Shown one piece after another: positions 1 to 11,505 of a DNA stretch of 64,000 bases. The notes beneath the pieces are model-generated. The model worked only from the letters and a program-made list of their open reading frames with translations, made no database searches and was not told the origin of the DNA. Position 1 is the first letter of the stretch, and every line of letters starts with the position of its first letter. The stretch comes from Hypericum androsaemum. Lineage: Eukaryota; Streptophyta; Magnoliopsida; Malpighiales; Hypericaceae. Location: positions 20,208,671 through 20,272,670 of the forward strand of contig OZ023183.1 in assembly GCA_963995505.1 (NCBI GenBank). The letters run 5' to 3'. The position numbers and the translations under genes were made by a program.

Positions 1-1386
1 CAGGAGCAGAGCCTTCTTGTACCCGATGGTAACCCCGGAAGACACGAACTTGGGGCGCAGCGGATCGAATGAGGCGTCCATGTATGATGGGTAGAAGGCC
101 TCGAGGCGCAGCTCCGTGGGGAATACAACATTGCTTCCGAACTGGTATAGCGCGTGGGGGTTGCTTCCTCCCACCAGAACCCTACCGTCCGGAAGCGATA
201 TCGCGGTGGAGTGGTACATCCTCGGGATTGTGGATGGATTCTCTACCTCGAACCTCGACCCCAAGGCGTTGTCAGGGTGGTACACCACCGGGCTCAGTAC
301 CGGGTTCCTCCCGAATTCCCAGCCCGCGGTGCCATTGGCGCAGCCGTTGATGATCAAGACGTCGCCGTTCGGGAGCATCGTCATGTCTCCCATCACTCTG
401 GGAAGCGGCATGGTGTCCATCTCCCACTGCGGGTTCGGGTCGTTGATCTTCATCCTGGCGCAGGTGCTCAACGCCTGGGCGAAGGTTTTGCTTTTCGAGA
501 CCAGAGTGTAGGAGCCGTTGGGTGCGCCTCCACATACAAGCACTTCCGCTGCTACACTGGTCGCGTTGATATTCGTAAGCGGAAGCAGAACCGCGGAGCC
601 AGTGCTGGGGTAGTTCCTGGGGTGGCCTCCGGGGACGGTGGGGTAAGTCTTGAGCACCGTATTGTTTTTGTAACTGAGCAAGATGGCGCGGTTGTTGTTG
701 AAGACGAAGAGGTTGCCATCGGTGTTCAAGAACACGAAAGGGTAGAGATTGTTGAAGATGCCTGCGTCCCAGGTCTGACCCAGGAACGCCAAATTGTAGG
801 TGCCAGTGTAGGTGGTCTTGGGATAGTACTCGTAGTTGTTCGCGTCGATCCCTCCGACGACAATCTGCGTGCCGTCTGGAAGCACCTGGTTGGTGGCGTA
901 CCACCTCTTGATATTGAGCGCGGCGGGCAGCTCCAGCCAGTCGCAGCTGGTGTCGCTGCAGGGGGAGAAAAGCCTGACACGTTTCTCGCCGTTCTTGTAG
1001 CCGCCGGTCTGGGCCAATGTACCATTAGGCATGAGGGAGCCGGAGGAGCACCAAGTGTCGGTCAGGACGGTGAGGGGCCTGAGCGTGTCGGCAATGACAT
1101 CGTACTCCACGGAGTGCGCGGAGCAGTCCGTCTTAAGTGCGGCCTCCTGAGTGTCGTATCGGCAGGTGCCATTGGGGAGGGAGATGTTGGAGACGCCGAA
1201 GTCAGTGCGGTCGAACATGATGACGCGGTTGTTGGGGAGGAGCTGCATGTGCATTGCGGATATCCCCGTGTTGTTCATTAGCAGCTTCCATGTCCCCAGA
1301 GGAGCTGCTTGGACAACTTGGATAAGGATGATGATGACAAGTGAGATTAAGGGAAGAAAGGAGGTAGTGCTTATGGGACCAGACAT
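1..1386 (-). CDS. GLOX: GLOX-type aldehyde (glyoxal) oxidase, copy 1, partial at window edge
   Basis: This minus-strand gene starts at the ATG at 1386-1384 and runs off the window after 462 codons; the family is about 550 residues. What is present matches copies 2 and 3 by eye: a signal peptide (about residues 1-27), then the glyoxal oxidase N-terminal propeller domain. The radical-copper residues Cys113 (WCSSG), Tyr163 (RWYATN), Tyr391 and His392 (MYHS) are present; the last ligand, equivalent to His487, lies outside the window. Members oxidise small aldehydes in the wall or apoplast and release hydrogen peroxide (family knowledge). The reading frame is intact throughout, without introns. 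It is head-to-head with copy 2 at about 10 kb, so the two form a long inverted repeat. Confidence 0.93.
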   Translation of the reverse strand, partial: MSGPISTTSFLPLISLVIIILIQVVQAAPLGTWKLLMNNTGISAMHMQLLPNNRVIMFDRTDFGVSNISLPNGTCRYDTQEAALKTDCSAHSVEYDVIADTLRPLTVLTDTWCSSGSLMPNGTLAQTGGYKNGEKRVRLFSPCSDTSCDWLELPAALNIKRWYATNQVLPDGTQIVVGGIDANNYEYYPKTTYTGTYNLAFLGQTWDAGIFNNLYPFVFLNTDGNLFVFNNNRAILLSYKNNTVLKTYPTVPGGHPRNYPSTGSAVLLPLTNINATSVAAEVLVCGGAPNGSYTLVSKSKTFAQALSTCARMKINDPNPQWEMDTMPLPRVMGDMTMLPNGDVLIINGCANGTAGWEFGRNPVLSPVVYHPDNALGSRFEVENPSTIPRMYHSTAISLPDGRVLVGGSNPHALYQFGSNVVFPTELRLEAFYPSYMDASFDPLRPKFVSSGVTIGYKKALLL

Positions 1387-1670
1387 ATTATTGCCTTGTT
1401 TATGATGCTTAATTGGAAGCTAATTGTCTTAAATTGGTGGTAATTAATGAGCACTTTTGACTTATAATTGCACTTAGATAGAGAGGAATTGTAGAAGAAT
1501 GTGTGATGATGGTTGCCTCAACTTTTGTGCTTTATATAGATGATTGGCTCTCTCAGGATCTCATGCACACGTTGCTTTAAGCTTGTTGTTGGTAGACACG
1601 GAGATTTGTTAATGAGTTTAGGACGGTTATAGGAATTGTTCGGTAGTTAGTAACATGTAGTATTATACAT
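1387..1670 (-). repeat. Conserved proximal promoter/5' leader shared by three GLOX copies
   Basis: This stretch is the mirror of 11366-11649 and 20948-21231 and appears identical by eye. Identity stops abruptly at about -284 from the ATG in all three copies; beyond it each copy has a different distal sequence. Confidence 0.85.
1531..1538 (-). promoter_or_regulatory. TATA box of GLOX copy 1
   Basis: On the minus strand this reads TATATAAA, with CCAAT just upstream, about 145 bases before the ATG. The same arrangement is found at identical distances in copies 2 and 3. Confidence 0.6.
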
Positions 1671-1675
1671 TTTTA

Positions 1676-2545
1676 TTCTAAGTGCATGTCTCTGTTTGTT
1701 AGTTTTGTTTGTTCGTGCTATTTTATTTTCCTGACATTCTTGGGAACCTCTTTATAATTAGATGCGTTGCTTTGACTTTATTATTTTATATTTCATACCA
1801 AAATATTATCTAATTGCTACGTGGGGAATACAAATCTGCCTCGCTCCTACTTAGCAATATTCACCGATATCACACGTTAAAAGGGTAATGAAAAAAAATA
1901 TTAATTAAACCTTAAAGCATAATTAACAACCATTGAACCAAATTCGATAATTGTGTCTTCAAGCTCGGCCGAGTAGATTAATTATGCATATATAAATATA
2001 TGTCTAAGTCTTACGTGTATGGTTAAAAGATGCGAGTTGGAACTAATTCTTCGGACTCTCCTAAACCCTTATTCTATTGACTAATTAACGAAGTATAGCT
2101 GCTTTGTCGTTATCTTTGATATGCGGGTACCAGGCAGAGAGATTCTCTCAATCATTGTGTGTCGGTGCCACTGTAGAGAGAGAGATATGATAAAGGATCC
2201 AATTCATTGAAGAGTGAAGACTCATCTCTAGTCATTTCTTTATTATGTTGTTTATTTCTTAAAAAAAATTGTCGCTCAAGTTAATTGGAAATTGACCTCG
2301 AGTTTCCGGTTTCACCTTTCGAACGTTGATCAACAACAATTAGGACTAAAAAATGCTCATCATTGATAAGGTAATATATGCACAAATAAAATTTTAACAC
2401 ATAGTAATTCTTTTGCAATGTATATACGATTTATCATAGATTCACGACGAGAAAGCACTAACCAGCTTTAAACTTATAAACCTCTTAATTTCACCAATGT
2501 CAATCATAAGATGGTTTTAAGTAATCAATAATACTGTAATGCATA
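1676..2545 (-). repeat. Distal upstream module P (copy-2-type GLOX upstream region)
   Basis: On the minus strand this aligns, with many differences, to 10490-11360, the region upstream of GLOX copy 2. Landmarks are the block around CTACGTGGGGAA (about 1820-1850 versus 11090-11100) and the block around GAGAGATTCTCTCAATCATT (about 2130-2160 versus 10650-10670). No coding potential was recognised. Confidence 0.7.
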
Positions 2546-3545
2546 TGTATTATAGGAATTTAGGGAGGTTATAGAGCATTATAGGAATTTTTCGGTAGTT
2601 AGTAACATTTAGTATTATAAATATGTATTCTAAGTACATGTCATTTTCTGTCTGCTTGTTTGTTGTTTTTATCGTGTTCTTTTTTTTATATCAGATTGTT
2701 GTGTTATTGGTTCCAAACCTATTAATATGCACTGCTTTGACTTTAGTGTTGGAAGTTACCTTCCAAGAGGCAGATTGACTTTTGATATTGGACAAGCTCG
2801 TCCACGCCTTGCCATCAGGTCGTTGCAAGAGATTGAGATTTGGCAGTGAAATTAATGGAAGTTAGATATATGTTGGTTTTCTCAAACAAAATTATTTTGT
2901 CCGTTTTGTGGTTAGAATTAGCTTTGTCAGAGGTGTTATCTCAAAATTTTAAAATAATTGATAAGTAAAATTTAATTCATTATATAGAAGGTTCGTGTAT
3001 GCTCTATAACATTTATGTTCATTTAAATTTTAATATTATTAGTCTTCTTAACCTACTTAATTATTTCCGTCTGTTGACAACTTCACGTCTTCATACTTGA
3101 TTCAATGAAGCCAAATTGATATTGCGTCATTTGGTGATGTGGGTGTACCAGGTAGTGAGACATTCTCTCAATCTTTTTTCTGTTGGTTGCCACACCATAG
3201 GAAACCGATGGAGCACCTAACTAATCATCAATGAAGACTTTTTTCGATTCTCTTATTTATTATTGGGCCTTAGTTGCTTGGAATTTTGACTTTGATGATT
3301 TCGATTTCAAGTACATGCATCAATGTTCCAGATGCCTTTCGGATTTGATCTATCGACCCCGGAACATACAATTCCGTGATACCAAAAGCCCAAGCCCCAA
3401 AAAGTGTGAAGGCCTGATCATCCTTTAAAAAAATAGCTTAATAATTACTAATCTTTGTAATTAATCTTCTAATGACAACTTTGTTCTTGATATCAATATA
3501 TTGTTGTTGTTCTGATAGGGCGTGGGCCGCTGAAGTTTACATGTT
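2546..3545 (-). repeat. Distal upstream module Q (copy-3-type GLOX upstream region)
   Basis: On the minus strand this aligns to 20092-20960 plus 18947-19032, the sequence upstream of GLOX copy 3. It begins at about 2560-2650 with a second, diverged copy of the far end of the shared proximal promoter. It represents the uninterrupted form of the site that carries a MULE-like element at 19033-20083. The 65-codon open frame at 3231-3428 lies in this repeat and is not a gene. Confidence 0.7.
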
Positions 3546-3599
3546 TATGTTTTATTCTTGGTGGTAATGGAGGGATAAACTTCGATATATAAATACGAG

Positions 3600-4190
3600 A
3601 ATAAAATACACTTACATCCTAAATAAATATCTTACACACATCTTAATCTCGTAATGGAAGATCCTTCTTGCTCATTATTGTGATGGGCACTACTACTCCT
3701 ACATGGTGTAGAATCGCCTCTTTTGAGATTGCAGCCGTTGGCCTCAGTAAAACGCTCTTGCCGTAAATCCCAGTGGAAAAAATTTTCGGAAGGGAAAGAG
3801 CACCTCGGCATGGTAGGAACCCGTCTTGACATTGATACCGCTATACAAGATCTCGCGTATCAGAATCACTAGTCCTACGAGTACAATAAGGGAGGCTAAC
3901 TCCACGCACGTCATCTAAATACACGTCCATACAAGAAGCTAATAGAACATAAAATCCAAAGTGCTCAAAAGAAATCTCCAAGGCGTGCTTCGAGAGCGCG
4001 TCCGCCACTATGTTGCCTTCATACCAGGTGTGTTGAATATCGACCTCCCAAACCTTTACAAACAACTTTCGGACTCTAATGGTCAGGAACGCACGGGTGG
4101 TCATGGGCAACTCTCGGGCTTTATGTTGGGTGAAGCTAATTACTTGAGAACAATTTTTATTGACCAACAATTGTTATACTTAAATTAATA
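3600..4190 (-). pseudogene. Relic of a LINE C-terminal RNase H domain
   Basis: The minus-strand frame at 4170-3841 contains HTWYEGNIVADALSKHA, the typical tail of the RNase H-like domain of plant LINE reverse transcriptases and related proteins. Only the end of the domain is present. The same relic occurs on the plus strand at about 17262-17690, as part of the duplicated flanks of the GLOX genes. Confidence 0.6.
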
Positions 4191-4328
4191 GGTCTCGAGT
4201 TCGAGTTATTAAAAATAGTTAAATATTAGTTAAATTTCTTTTGCTACTTTTCAAAAGTTCATTTGGCTTGAAACTCGATTGATTGAATAAAATGTTGTAT
4301 AAAAAAACTTAATTACCTGAGAATTTAA

Positions 4329-5038
4329 AAAAAAATTTAAAGATAAATGATCTTTATATTAATTCTCCAAAGATAATTACAAAAGAGAAGCAGTTGCACA
4401 TAAAGCAGACCACAAACCCAAGTAACTCCAGATGAGTAATTAAACCAGAACACCTAGAGTATTCGGCTACTGGTAAGAAAGTTACTTCATCGCTTTGAAT
4501 GCTATAAAAATGTCATGTGACTTGAATTTAGACGCAACACCAAATCAAAAGGTCCATTCGGAGACACAACACAAGATATTCAACATCATTTTGTCAACGT
4601 TGAAAGTCTCATTATAAAAAACTACCTTATTTCTCGCCTTCCACACGCACCAACAAACCACCGTGAAAACAGTGTACCAGATTTGCTTGGGTAGTTTCCC
4701 CCGAACCAAGCCAGCCCACAAGTCCGAAAAGAGCAAGGTAGAACCACAGATACACCAACTAATACCAGCCATCTTCGCCAAGGAATTCCAAACCCACCTA
4801 ACATTAGGACAGTGAAGGAAAATGTGATTTGAGGATTCTATGTCAAGTCCACAAAGAGGACAGTGAGCATCCGCCCCATCAAGTAGACCAATCCTATGGA
4901 AATTATCCATCGTTTAATGCGACCATGTAAGGCCATCCAGAAAAAATAACTGACTTTGTACGGGATGAGATTCGACCAGCACTTCCTGTGAATCGGAGGG
5001 GGTTGAAAGAAAAAACCTTAAAACATCAAACCGTATAG
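4329..5038 (-). mobile_element. 5'-truncated LINE (zf-RVT tail) with 14-bp TSD
   Basis: The minus-strand frame (about 4990-4545) reads through a KVSYFFWMALHGR block and then CPLCGLDIESSNHIFLHC, the zf-RVT zinc-binding domain that closes plant LINE ORF2, followed by the LVRGKLPKQIW block. The polymerase proper is missing. The flanks are ACCTGAGAATTTAA (4315-4328) and ACCTCAGAATTTAA (5039-5052), matching at 13 of 14 bases, as expected for target-primed insertion. Non-functional. Confidence 0.8.
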
Positions 5039-5579
5039 ACCTCAGAATTTAATGGAAATATATAGATGGGTGGACGTTGAAACATCCACATTTTGACTTT
5101 TGTGTATATGGCTATTTAATTAACCTCATATTACCGAAGTGCACGGCACATTGAAACCAAATATTATATGTTTTATAAACATTTCACAAAAAAAAAATAT
5201 AAACAAATGGTTAACGAATTTAAAATGCTGCTGGACTGTCTATTTTAGCCTCCATTTATAGCTTGCTTTTTTCCATTCTTCAAGATTAGTTATATTCTCT
5301 CTTTTTCTGAGATGGCGCTAAATTAAACATTATTTATTTTCAAAATCACTTACTATTGGAATATTTACAGAGTCCAATTATTCGAATGGGTACAACTTCT
5401 TAATCTGTTTATAGATAATCAAGTACACTAAAATCAACATGGTCAGAGTACTTTTATGGTGGTCATGTTATATCAAATAATAATATTTAGATTATTGATT
5501 TTAATATAAAACTTAGGAGAGAAGTAAATTCTATAGAGCCACCATAAAATCTCAATAATTGAGTACAACAGATCATAAT

Positions 5580-6694
5580 TGTAAGAATCGGGAAATTAAA
5601 GTGAGAACTTTATAAAATTTGGAGGAGCAAAGGGTAATTTACCATAATTAGGGTAACTTGGGGCAGATTAGGGTTGAAAGCCTATATAAATAGGCCGGCC
5701 GGCCGTCCATTCTGTGAGCCTAATTAACACCCACGGATTTTCTCTCATTGTGAAGGTGAGGAGCAAAATCTGACTCGGGAGGAGGTGCCAAGAGAGGACG
5801 AGACCATCCGGGAATCGTTGTACGAGGAGGGTAAGTTACTAATACCTCGTAAACTCGTTTCGGAATAATTTCTATTATAAGTCACGTGTTTGCCTCTCAA
5901 ACAAAAGGTGGAGAGGACAGATCTGTAAGGGGACGAGTCAGATTCGAGGGGGGTCCAGGACAGATTATTGGATTAGGCTCGTGAAGGTTTAAAGAGTTAG
6001 GAGCGAGTCAGGTAAGTAGAATTTGTGTCAGTCTGGAACACGTGTGGCTTGAGTTCGGGATCTGGCTTAAGCCGATCTCTTTACTGCTAGAAAAATCTGT
6101 TTTGATTATTAGAAGATCTGATCCGTATTGAAACCGTATTATGTTGAAACTGTATGCTATGCTTCTGTCCCGAATTCTGATTTCAGGAAAATTGATGGTG
6201 CTTCTGTCCGAATTCTGTTAAGTGCTACTAAGTGTAAGAAATGTAGTCGGTTAGGGTAGTTGATTAGGGTAGTCGGATAGATAGTCGGATAGGAGATACC
6301 GTGAATATGTTATGTCCCGAAATTATGAATTGTTTAGTTGGCTAGGTAGTCGGATAGGGGGATCTTTTCGGTTTGCAAGGTGAAATCATTTTTCCTGTAA
6401 TTTATTTACTTCGTTTCATTCCACTTGCTGAGTTTATCAACTCACCTTAGCTGTATGTGTTTCAGATCGTTCGGGTGGGATCCAGGATTGGGAGTAGAGT
6501 GATTCTTCTGCATGCATCGACACGGTTTTCTGCCCAAATAATAAAGATTATAGAAATTTCAGCTTTTAGTATTTATTCAGATTTCTGAATATTTAAATCA
6601 CTTTGGATGTTTCAGATTTCTTTTTTTTCGTGTTGGATAATCGTTTTGTTGGATAATACCTCAGCTTTGTCGCTTCTATTTCTGGGTCGCGACA
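5580..6694 (+). mobile_element. Solo LTR, probably Ty3/gypsy
   Basis: The block starts TGTAAGAATCGG and ends GGGTCGCGACA, the TG...CA form of an LTR. It has a promoter-like TATATAAATA (about 5682) followed by the palindrome GGCCGGCCGGCC. The flanking 5-mers ATAAT (5575-5579) and ATATT (6695-6699) match at four of five positions. No internal domain or second LTR is adjacent, so this is best read as a solo LTR left by recombination. The clade is uncertain. Confidence 0.6.
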
Positions 6695-6816
6695 ATATTT
6701 GTATTGTTACCATCGTAAAATTTTCTTATTCAATCAAACCAACTGGTACTTGAACTTATAATTGGGACCAGAATTGGTGCTAGAAGCCCGTTTCGAGGAC
6801 GGTCTTGGATAACCAA

Positions 6817-6950
6817 TTTGGTAGACCATTTTATCATAATCGGGTAGACCATTTTATCATAACTGGATAAACTATTTTATCATAACCAGGTAGACCATTT
6901 TATCTAACCCCTTTATTCGGGACAGTCCCCGTGAAACCATTTTATCATAA
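6817..6950 (+). repeat. 22-bp minisatellite, left part
   Basis: Several degenerate units of the form GGGTAGACCATTTTATCATAA are present, mixed with a CGGGACAGTCCCCG segment. The same array resumes at 8052 after an insertion. Confidence 0.8.
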
Positions 6951-8051
6951 CTTTTTTTTGAGAAAGGGTGGTTCAAAGCCTATATTAAGATAACAGATTA
7001 CAAATCAGAAATAGTAAATACAAAGACAAGTAATGATAACACCAAACAGATAACGGAAACCAATCCGAAGATAGCAGTGGCACGGGTGGAGGCGATGGGC
7101 GGTCGAGAAGCTACGAAAACTAACGACCAATGCGGAGTTCTGCCGAGACAAGCAACCGCTAATAACCACGAGATAACGTCATAGACACAATCTCGTGGGC
7201 ATTTAAATGCATACAAGATGTACGCAAATGAGAGCCAAGGCCGAACAAGTTCAACCAAGATAAGTTTATCCACCTGCAACAACAGGAAAGGCTTCGAGAT
7301 CCGTACGAATCTCAGATCAAGCCAAGATCTATCTAAGCAAAAGAACACACAACAAAGCCGAGCCAAAAGACTCCTAAATAAATGGGAATCTGGGCAACAT
7401 GGCAAAACATCACAAGATACAGAAATAATCAAAATAGCACATAGAGATAACCAACAGTAACAAGCATAAGCAAATAACAGCGAAAGAAAAATATTAACAA
7501 AGGACAAAAAAACTGAAACTGACCGGAGGGGTTGTCGATGGAGACCAACCCCTCCGGTAGCTACGAGACAGCACTCTTGGGTAGTGGAAAGATGGGCCAG
7601 AAAGAGGCTGAGATGTGGACCGGGAAGTTGGTGCACTGGCTGACCGCTCAAACCGAGGACGAGGAGAATGCCAGAGTAGATGGAGCTCCAAACCTGAGCT
7701 GAGGTCAACCGGAGAGATTGGATCTGTAAAGATCAGTAAAGATCGGTGAAGATCTAGGTCAGAACCACGGCCGGAGCGACGGACGGGGCAGTGGCCGGAG
7801 CTACAGTGGCCGAAACTGCGGAGGTGAGTTGACGGAGGAGAACAGAGGGTTCAGCTGTAAGTGGTGGTAGGATGGTAGTGCGGTGGTCGTTGGAGGCGAT
7901 GTGGAGGGTGGGAAGGCTGAGCGGAGGAGGTGGAGTAGGAGGCGAGGAGGGAGGAAGGGGGGAAAGATGTGGATGGAGAGGAAGAGAGGTTAGCGGCGGC
8001 AAAGGAGGTCCCTGGTTGGGAAGTGAAAAAACCCTTAAAAAATTAGGGAAG
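6951..8051 (-). mobile_element. Retroposon-like insertion splitting the minisatellite
   Basis: This 1.1-kb unit ends, on the minus strand, in an A-run next to 6951 and starts with a pyrimidine-rich leader near 8040. It is bounded by ACCATTTTATCATAA (6936-6950) and ACCATTTTATTATAA (8052-8066), which could be a 15-bp TSD or simply adjacent minisatellite units. The 236-codon minus frame at 6998-7708 shows no domain I recognise. It may be a non-autonomous LINE-like element. Confidence 0.5.
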
Positions 8052-8220
8052 ACCATTTTATTATAATCGGGTAGACCATTTTATCATAATTGGGTAGACC
8101 ATTTTATTCAACACTTTTATCTGGGACGGTTCCCGTAAAAATATTTTATCATAACTGGATAGACCATTTTATCATAATCAGATAAATTATTTTATCATAA
8201 GTAGATAAACCATTTTATCT
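8052..8220 (+). repeat. 22-bp minisatellite, right part
   Basis: More units of the same TAGACCATTTTATCATAA repeat, again with an embedded CTGGGACGGTTCCCG variant of the segment seen on the left. It ends in GAGGACGGTC, which also occurs just before the left part (about 6796). Confidence 0.8.
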
Positions 8221-9289
8221 TAGAGGACGGTCAGACCCCTTTTACACATACAAGAGGAAATCCAACCCCTTATAATTAGGTACGGACATAATCCCGGATC
8301 AAGAGGAGCAGAATTGGAGGCGGAATCAAAATCTTTAACAGTGTCGCAATCAAGAACTACAATAATGCTAAACAAGCTCAATATTAATTTAGGAAAATAA
8401 TTCTGTTAATACGCGGAACCTGATCCGTGCAGCTCATCAAATATTTATTCTGCCTCGTGCTTCCTTTGATTTAATATACTAGTTATTTTGTCAACTACAG
8501 TTGGTAGAAAAAAAAAATATTAAAGTGAGAAGTTAACTACGGCCGGTACGTACTAGCAGCCAAAAGAAACGACTTGTTTCTTCTCTCTTCATGATATTAA
8601 CATAATATCGCTCTACTATTCAAACTTCGAATCGTATAATATTAATTAAATTAACAAAATTTTCGTAATAAATATTTAATACTATATTTTAATACTATTA
8701 TGAAGCTCAAACAATTCTCCATCAATTAACCAAAGCGATTGTTGATAGAGTAATCCACTTGTTGAGAAATGTCTAAGGTATTCAAAAACATTAAAACCGT
8801 GAATATTGAAGACATCATAAAAAAATTAATTTTTTTTCAAGGACATTCCTAATATATTTGCTCCGTAGTTTAATGGTCGTTACCAAACTCAGTACAGATG
8901 AACGATTAAGAGAATTTGGTTCGTTGTGCAATTGTTAAGCTGTCCTGTTAATACTTGTCTAAACTCGGCATCTTTTTTATTTTATTTTAATTATTAGGGA
9001 ACTTAATATTTTATAATCAGCAACTAATTGGAAAAGCTGGTCAACCATCTTTTGTGGATCATAGCTCAAAAGTTTTGACAAAAAGTAACTACTAGGGTTA
9101 ATGCAATGGAATGTATCGGGTAGACAGATTACTCTATAAATCCACATAAAGATATATAAAAATTATACTTATAAAAATAATTTGGTTCATGAATTCATTT
9201 TGTGTTGGTCAAACATATACGATGTGTCCATAGCATATCCCGTGTTAAAAGTTAAAAATCTCTTAAAACACTTGTCATCCGACTTTTTT
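8221..9289. other. AT-rich intergenic DNA, nothing recognised
   Basis: No open frame of note, no repeat structure and no RNA gene were recognised on either strand. Confidence 0.5.
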
Positions 9290-9306
9290 TTATAAATAAA
9301 GTCTTT

Positions 9307-9895
9307 TTTTGTAAGTAATTATTTTATTTATAGATAAAAAAGTTACAGCTCAAGTGAACGATATTGAAATCGCCACACAAAACTATACCAAAAGTCTCAC
9401 GATTGAACCACAAGTTAACAAAGGAGTCCAAATACAAGGAAAGGTCTTCCCCCGCCAAATAAGATAAGCACCTATACCACATTTACCATTCTTTAGCCCG
9501 AAGATTTATTGAAAGATTGAGAAGCTGGTGATACGACGCAGCATCGAAGATCATACGATTCCTTACCGTCCAAGTACACTACCTAATCGAGTTGTAAACA
9601 GCGAACCATACCTTTTTGATCGTGCAACCTTTAATTAGAAACATCCAGGAAGAGAGCGATGAACCAACCGAAGGGCTAATACTCCAGGATATGCCCATTC
9701 TTCGGACGAAAGTATTCCAAACCAGTCAAACCAGGTAACAATGAAGAAGAAGATGAGCACCAGATTCATCATTGATACCACAAATTGGACAGAGGCAATC
9801 CCATTGATTTAGCCTATTCATCCTGATGAGACTATCTCAAATAGGAAGTCTTCCGTGCAAAGCAACCCACAAGAAGCATTCCACCTTTACTGAGA
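9307..9895 (-). mobile_element. 5'-truncated LINE tail with 17-bp TSD
   Basis: The minus strand, broken by stops, reads KVECFLWVALHGRLPI and then CPICGINDESGAHLLLHC, the zf-RVT domain at the end of plant LINE ORF2. The perfect 17-bp repeat TTATAAATAAAGTCTTT flanks it at 9290-9306 and 9896-9912. Only the tail was inserted and it has since decayed. Confidence 0.82.
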
Positions 9896-9912
9896 TTATA
9901 AATAAAGTCTTT

Positions 9913-10489
9913 ATTCACCTAATATAATATTTACATATTACAACATTAGGTGTTAAACTTCTTCCTGGTGAAATTGTGACCGTAAACTTCACTAAAACTA
10001 TATTGTAACAAATCTCAATGAAAAACATACGGCAGGGAAAGAACATATATGATAATAATGTGTTGACTAATTCAAACAACTCGACTCTTGGTACAATTGA
10101 TAATAGAGTAGAAAGCTCACATGAGATATGTTAGCTTTCGTGTCCTATTGCAAGTCCTTACACTTGTCATCCGACTTTAAATAGGATCTAAACACATGCT
10201 ACATTTAGTCCAGACTTGAATCACATAACTTAGAGACTCAAGTCCGAAATTTTTTGGCCTCTTAAAGATAAGAAATGAAGCTTATTATGTCTCTGAACCA
10301 AAATATATAACCAATATCTTGACCCGTTTAGATAACGCAAACTTTATTCCTGTGAATATGGACTGAACTAGGTTTCAGACCAAAGATAGGGTTCACCAAG
10401 TTGGTGCTCTTTTTTTCTCAGACAATGAGTGGTAGCAACGATGACATTGTAAAGGACGGATAACATATTATGACATAATTAATATCCGA
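9913..10489. other. Intergenic DNA, nothing firm recognised
   Basis: A short inverted pair CACCTAAT/ATTAGGTG (about 9918-9952) could be the end of a small element. No coding or RNA feature is supported. Confidence 0.4.
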
Positions 10490-11360
10490 AACTCGAAGTC
10501 AAATTCCAATTAACTTGTGCGTCAATATATTGTAGAAATAAAAATAAAACATCGCAAGGATGATTAAAGAGGAGTCTTCATTGAATTGTCCTTTGGGCTT
10601 TGTCAGTTCCCTCTTTCTCTCTCTATCTAGGAGTGGCCACCGACACACAATGATTGAGAGAATGTCTCTCTGCCTGGTACCCCCATATATCAAAGATGAC
10701 GACAAAGCACCTAAACTTCCTTAATTAGTTAATAGAATAAGGATTTGGGTGGATAAGTTAAAAGAATTTGGCAACCTAATCATTCCGAATAATGCTTGCA
10801 TTCTATGTCTTAAAGCAGCTATGGGTACAAATGGATTTATAAAAGAAAATTAACCTGACAACTTTTAACACATAAGACCTAAACAAAGATATGCATGCAC
10901 AAGAATAATTTACTGGCCCAAGCTCAAAGCTCAATAACTTAATCTGGGTCAAATACCCAAGTTGTTAACTATGCTTTATGATTTGATTAATGCGTTTTTA
11001 TTAACCATTGAAGGTGTGATATCAGTGATTATTGCTTTTCTTTTCTTTCTTTCTTTTTTTGCTAAGTAGGAGGGAGGCAGATTTTTGTTCCCCACGTAGT
11101 TACTAAATAATGATTTGGTAGAAGTTTCAAGTTAAGAGAAAATATTAAATATTAAAGTCAATATTGAGGGCTCCCAGAATGTTTAGAACCAATAACACAA
11201 TAAACAAGCAGTCAATATTTGGCCTAGCGGCATAAGCGTTGAAGGATTTGACGGAGATCCAGGGTTCAAACCCTCGCATAGACGTATTCTTGGTGTAATT
11301 TATTTTTAAAAAAAGAGGACATGTACTTAGAATACGTATGTATAATTTTTTTTTTGAGGT
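10490..11360 (+). repeat. Distal upstream module P of GLOX copy 2
   Basis: Aligns with 1676-2545 on the opposite strand. It carries a SINE at about 11211-11315 that is absent from the equivalent position upstream of copy 3. Confidence 0.7.
11211..11315 (+). mobile_element. tRNA-derived SINE in the upstream region of GLOX copy 2
   Basis: It has an internal pol III promoter: box A TGGCCTAGCGG (11220-11230) and box B GGTTCAAACCC (11263-11273), followed by a short AT-rich tail ending in an A-run. Comparison with the copy 3 region (about 20915-20930), where the flanks are joined directly, marks it as an insertion. Ends are approximate. Confidence 0.65.
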
Positions 11361-11497
11361 TACATATGTATAATACTACATGTTACTAACTACCGAACAA
11401 TTCCTATAACCGTCCTAAACTCATTAACAAATCTCCGTGTCTACCAACAACAAGCTTAAAGCAACGTGTGCATGAGATCCTGAGAGAGCCAATCATC

Positions 11498-11505
11498 TAT
11501 ATAAA
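11498..11505 (+). promoter_or_regulatory. TATA box of GLOX copy 2
   Basis: TATATAAA, with CCAAT at 11489-11493, about 145 bases upstream of the start codon. Position and context are identical in copies 1 and 3. Confidence 0.65.

Noticed and set aside
6998..7708. 236-codon minus-strand membrane-protein-like frame
   Set aside because: Hydrophobic residues come from T-rich sequence; there is no recognised family, and it lies in a retroposon-like insertion.
11220..11273. tRNA gene
   Set aside because: A and B boxes are present, but the intervening sequence does not form a complete cloverleaf and the unit is a SINE.
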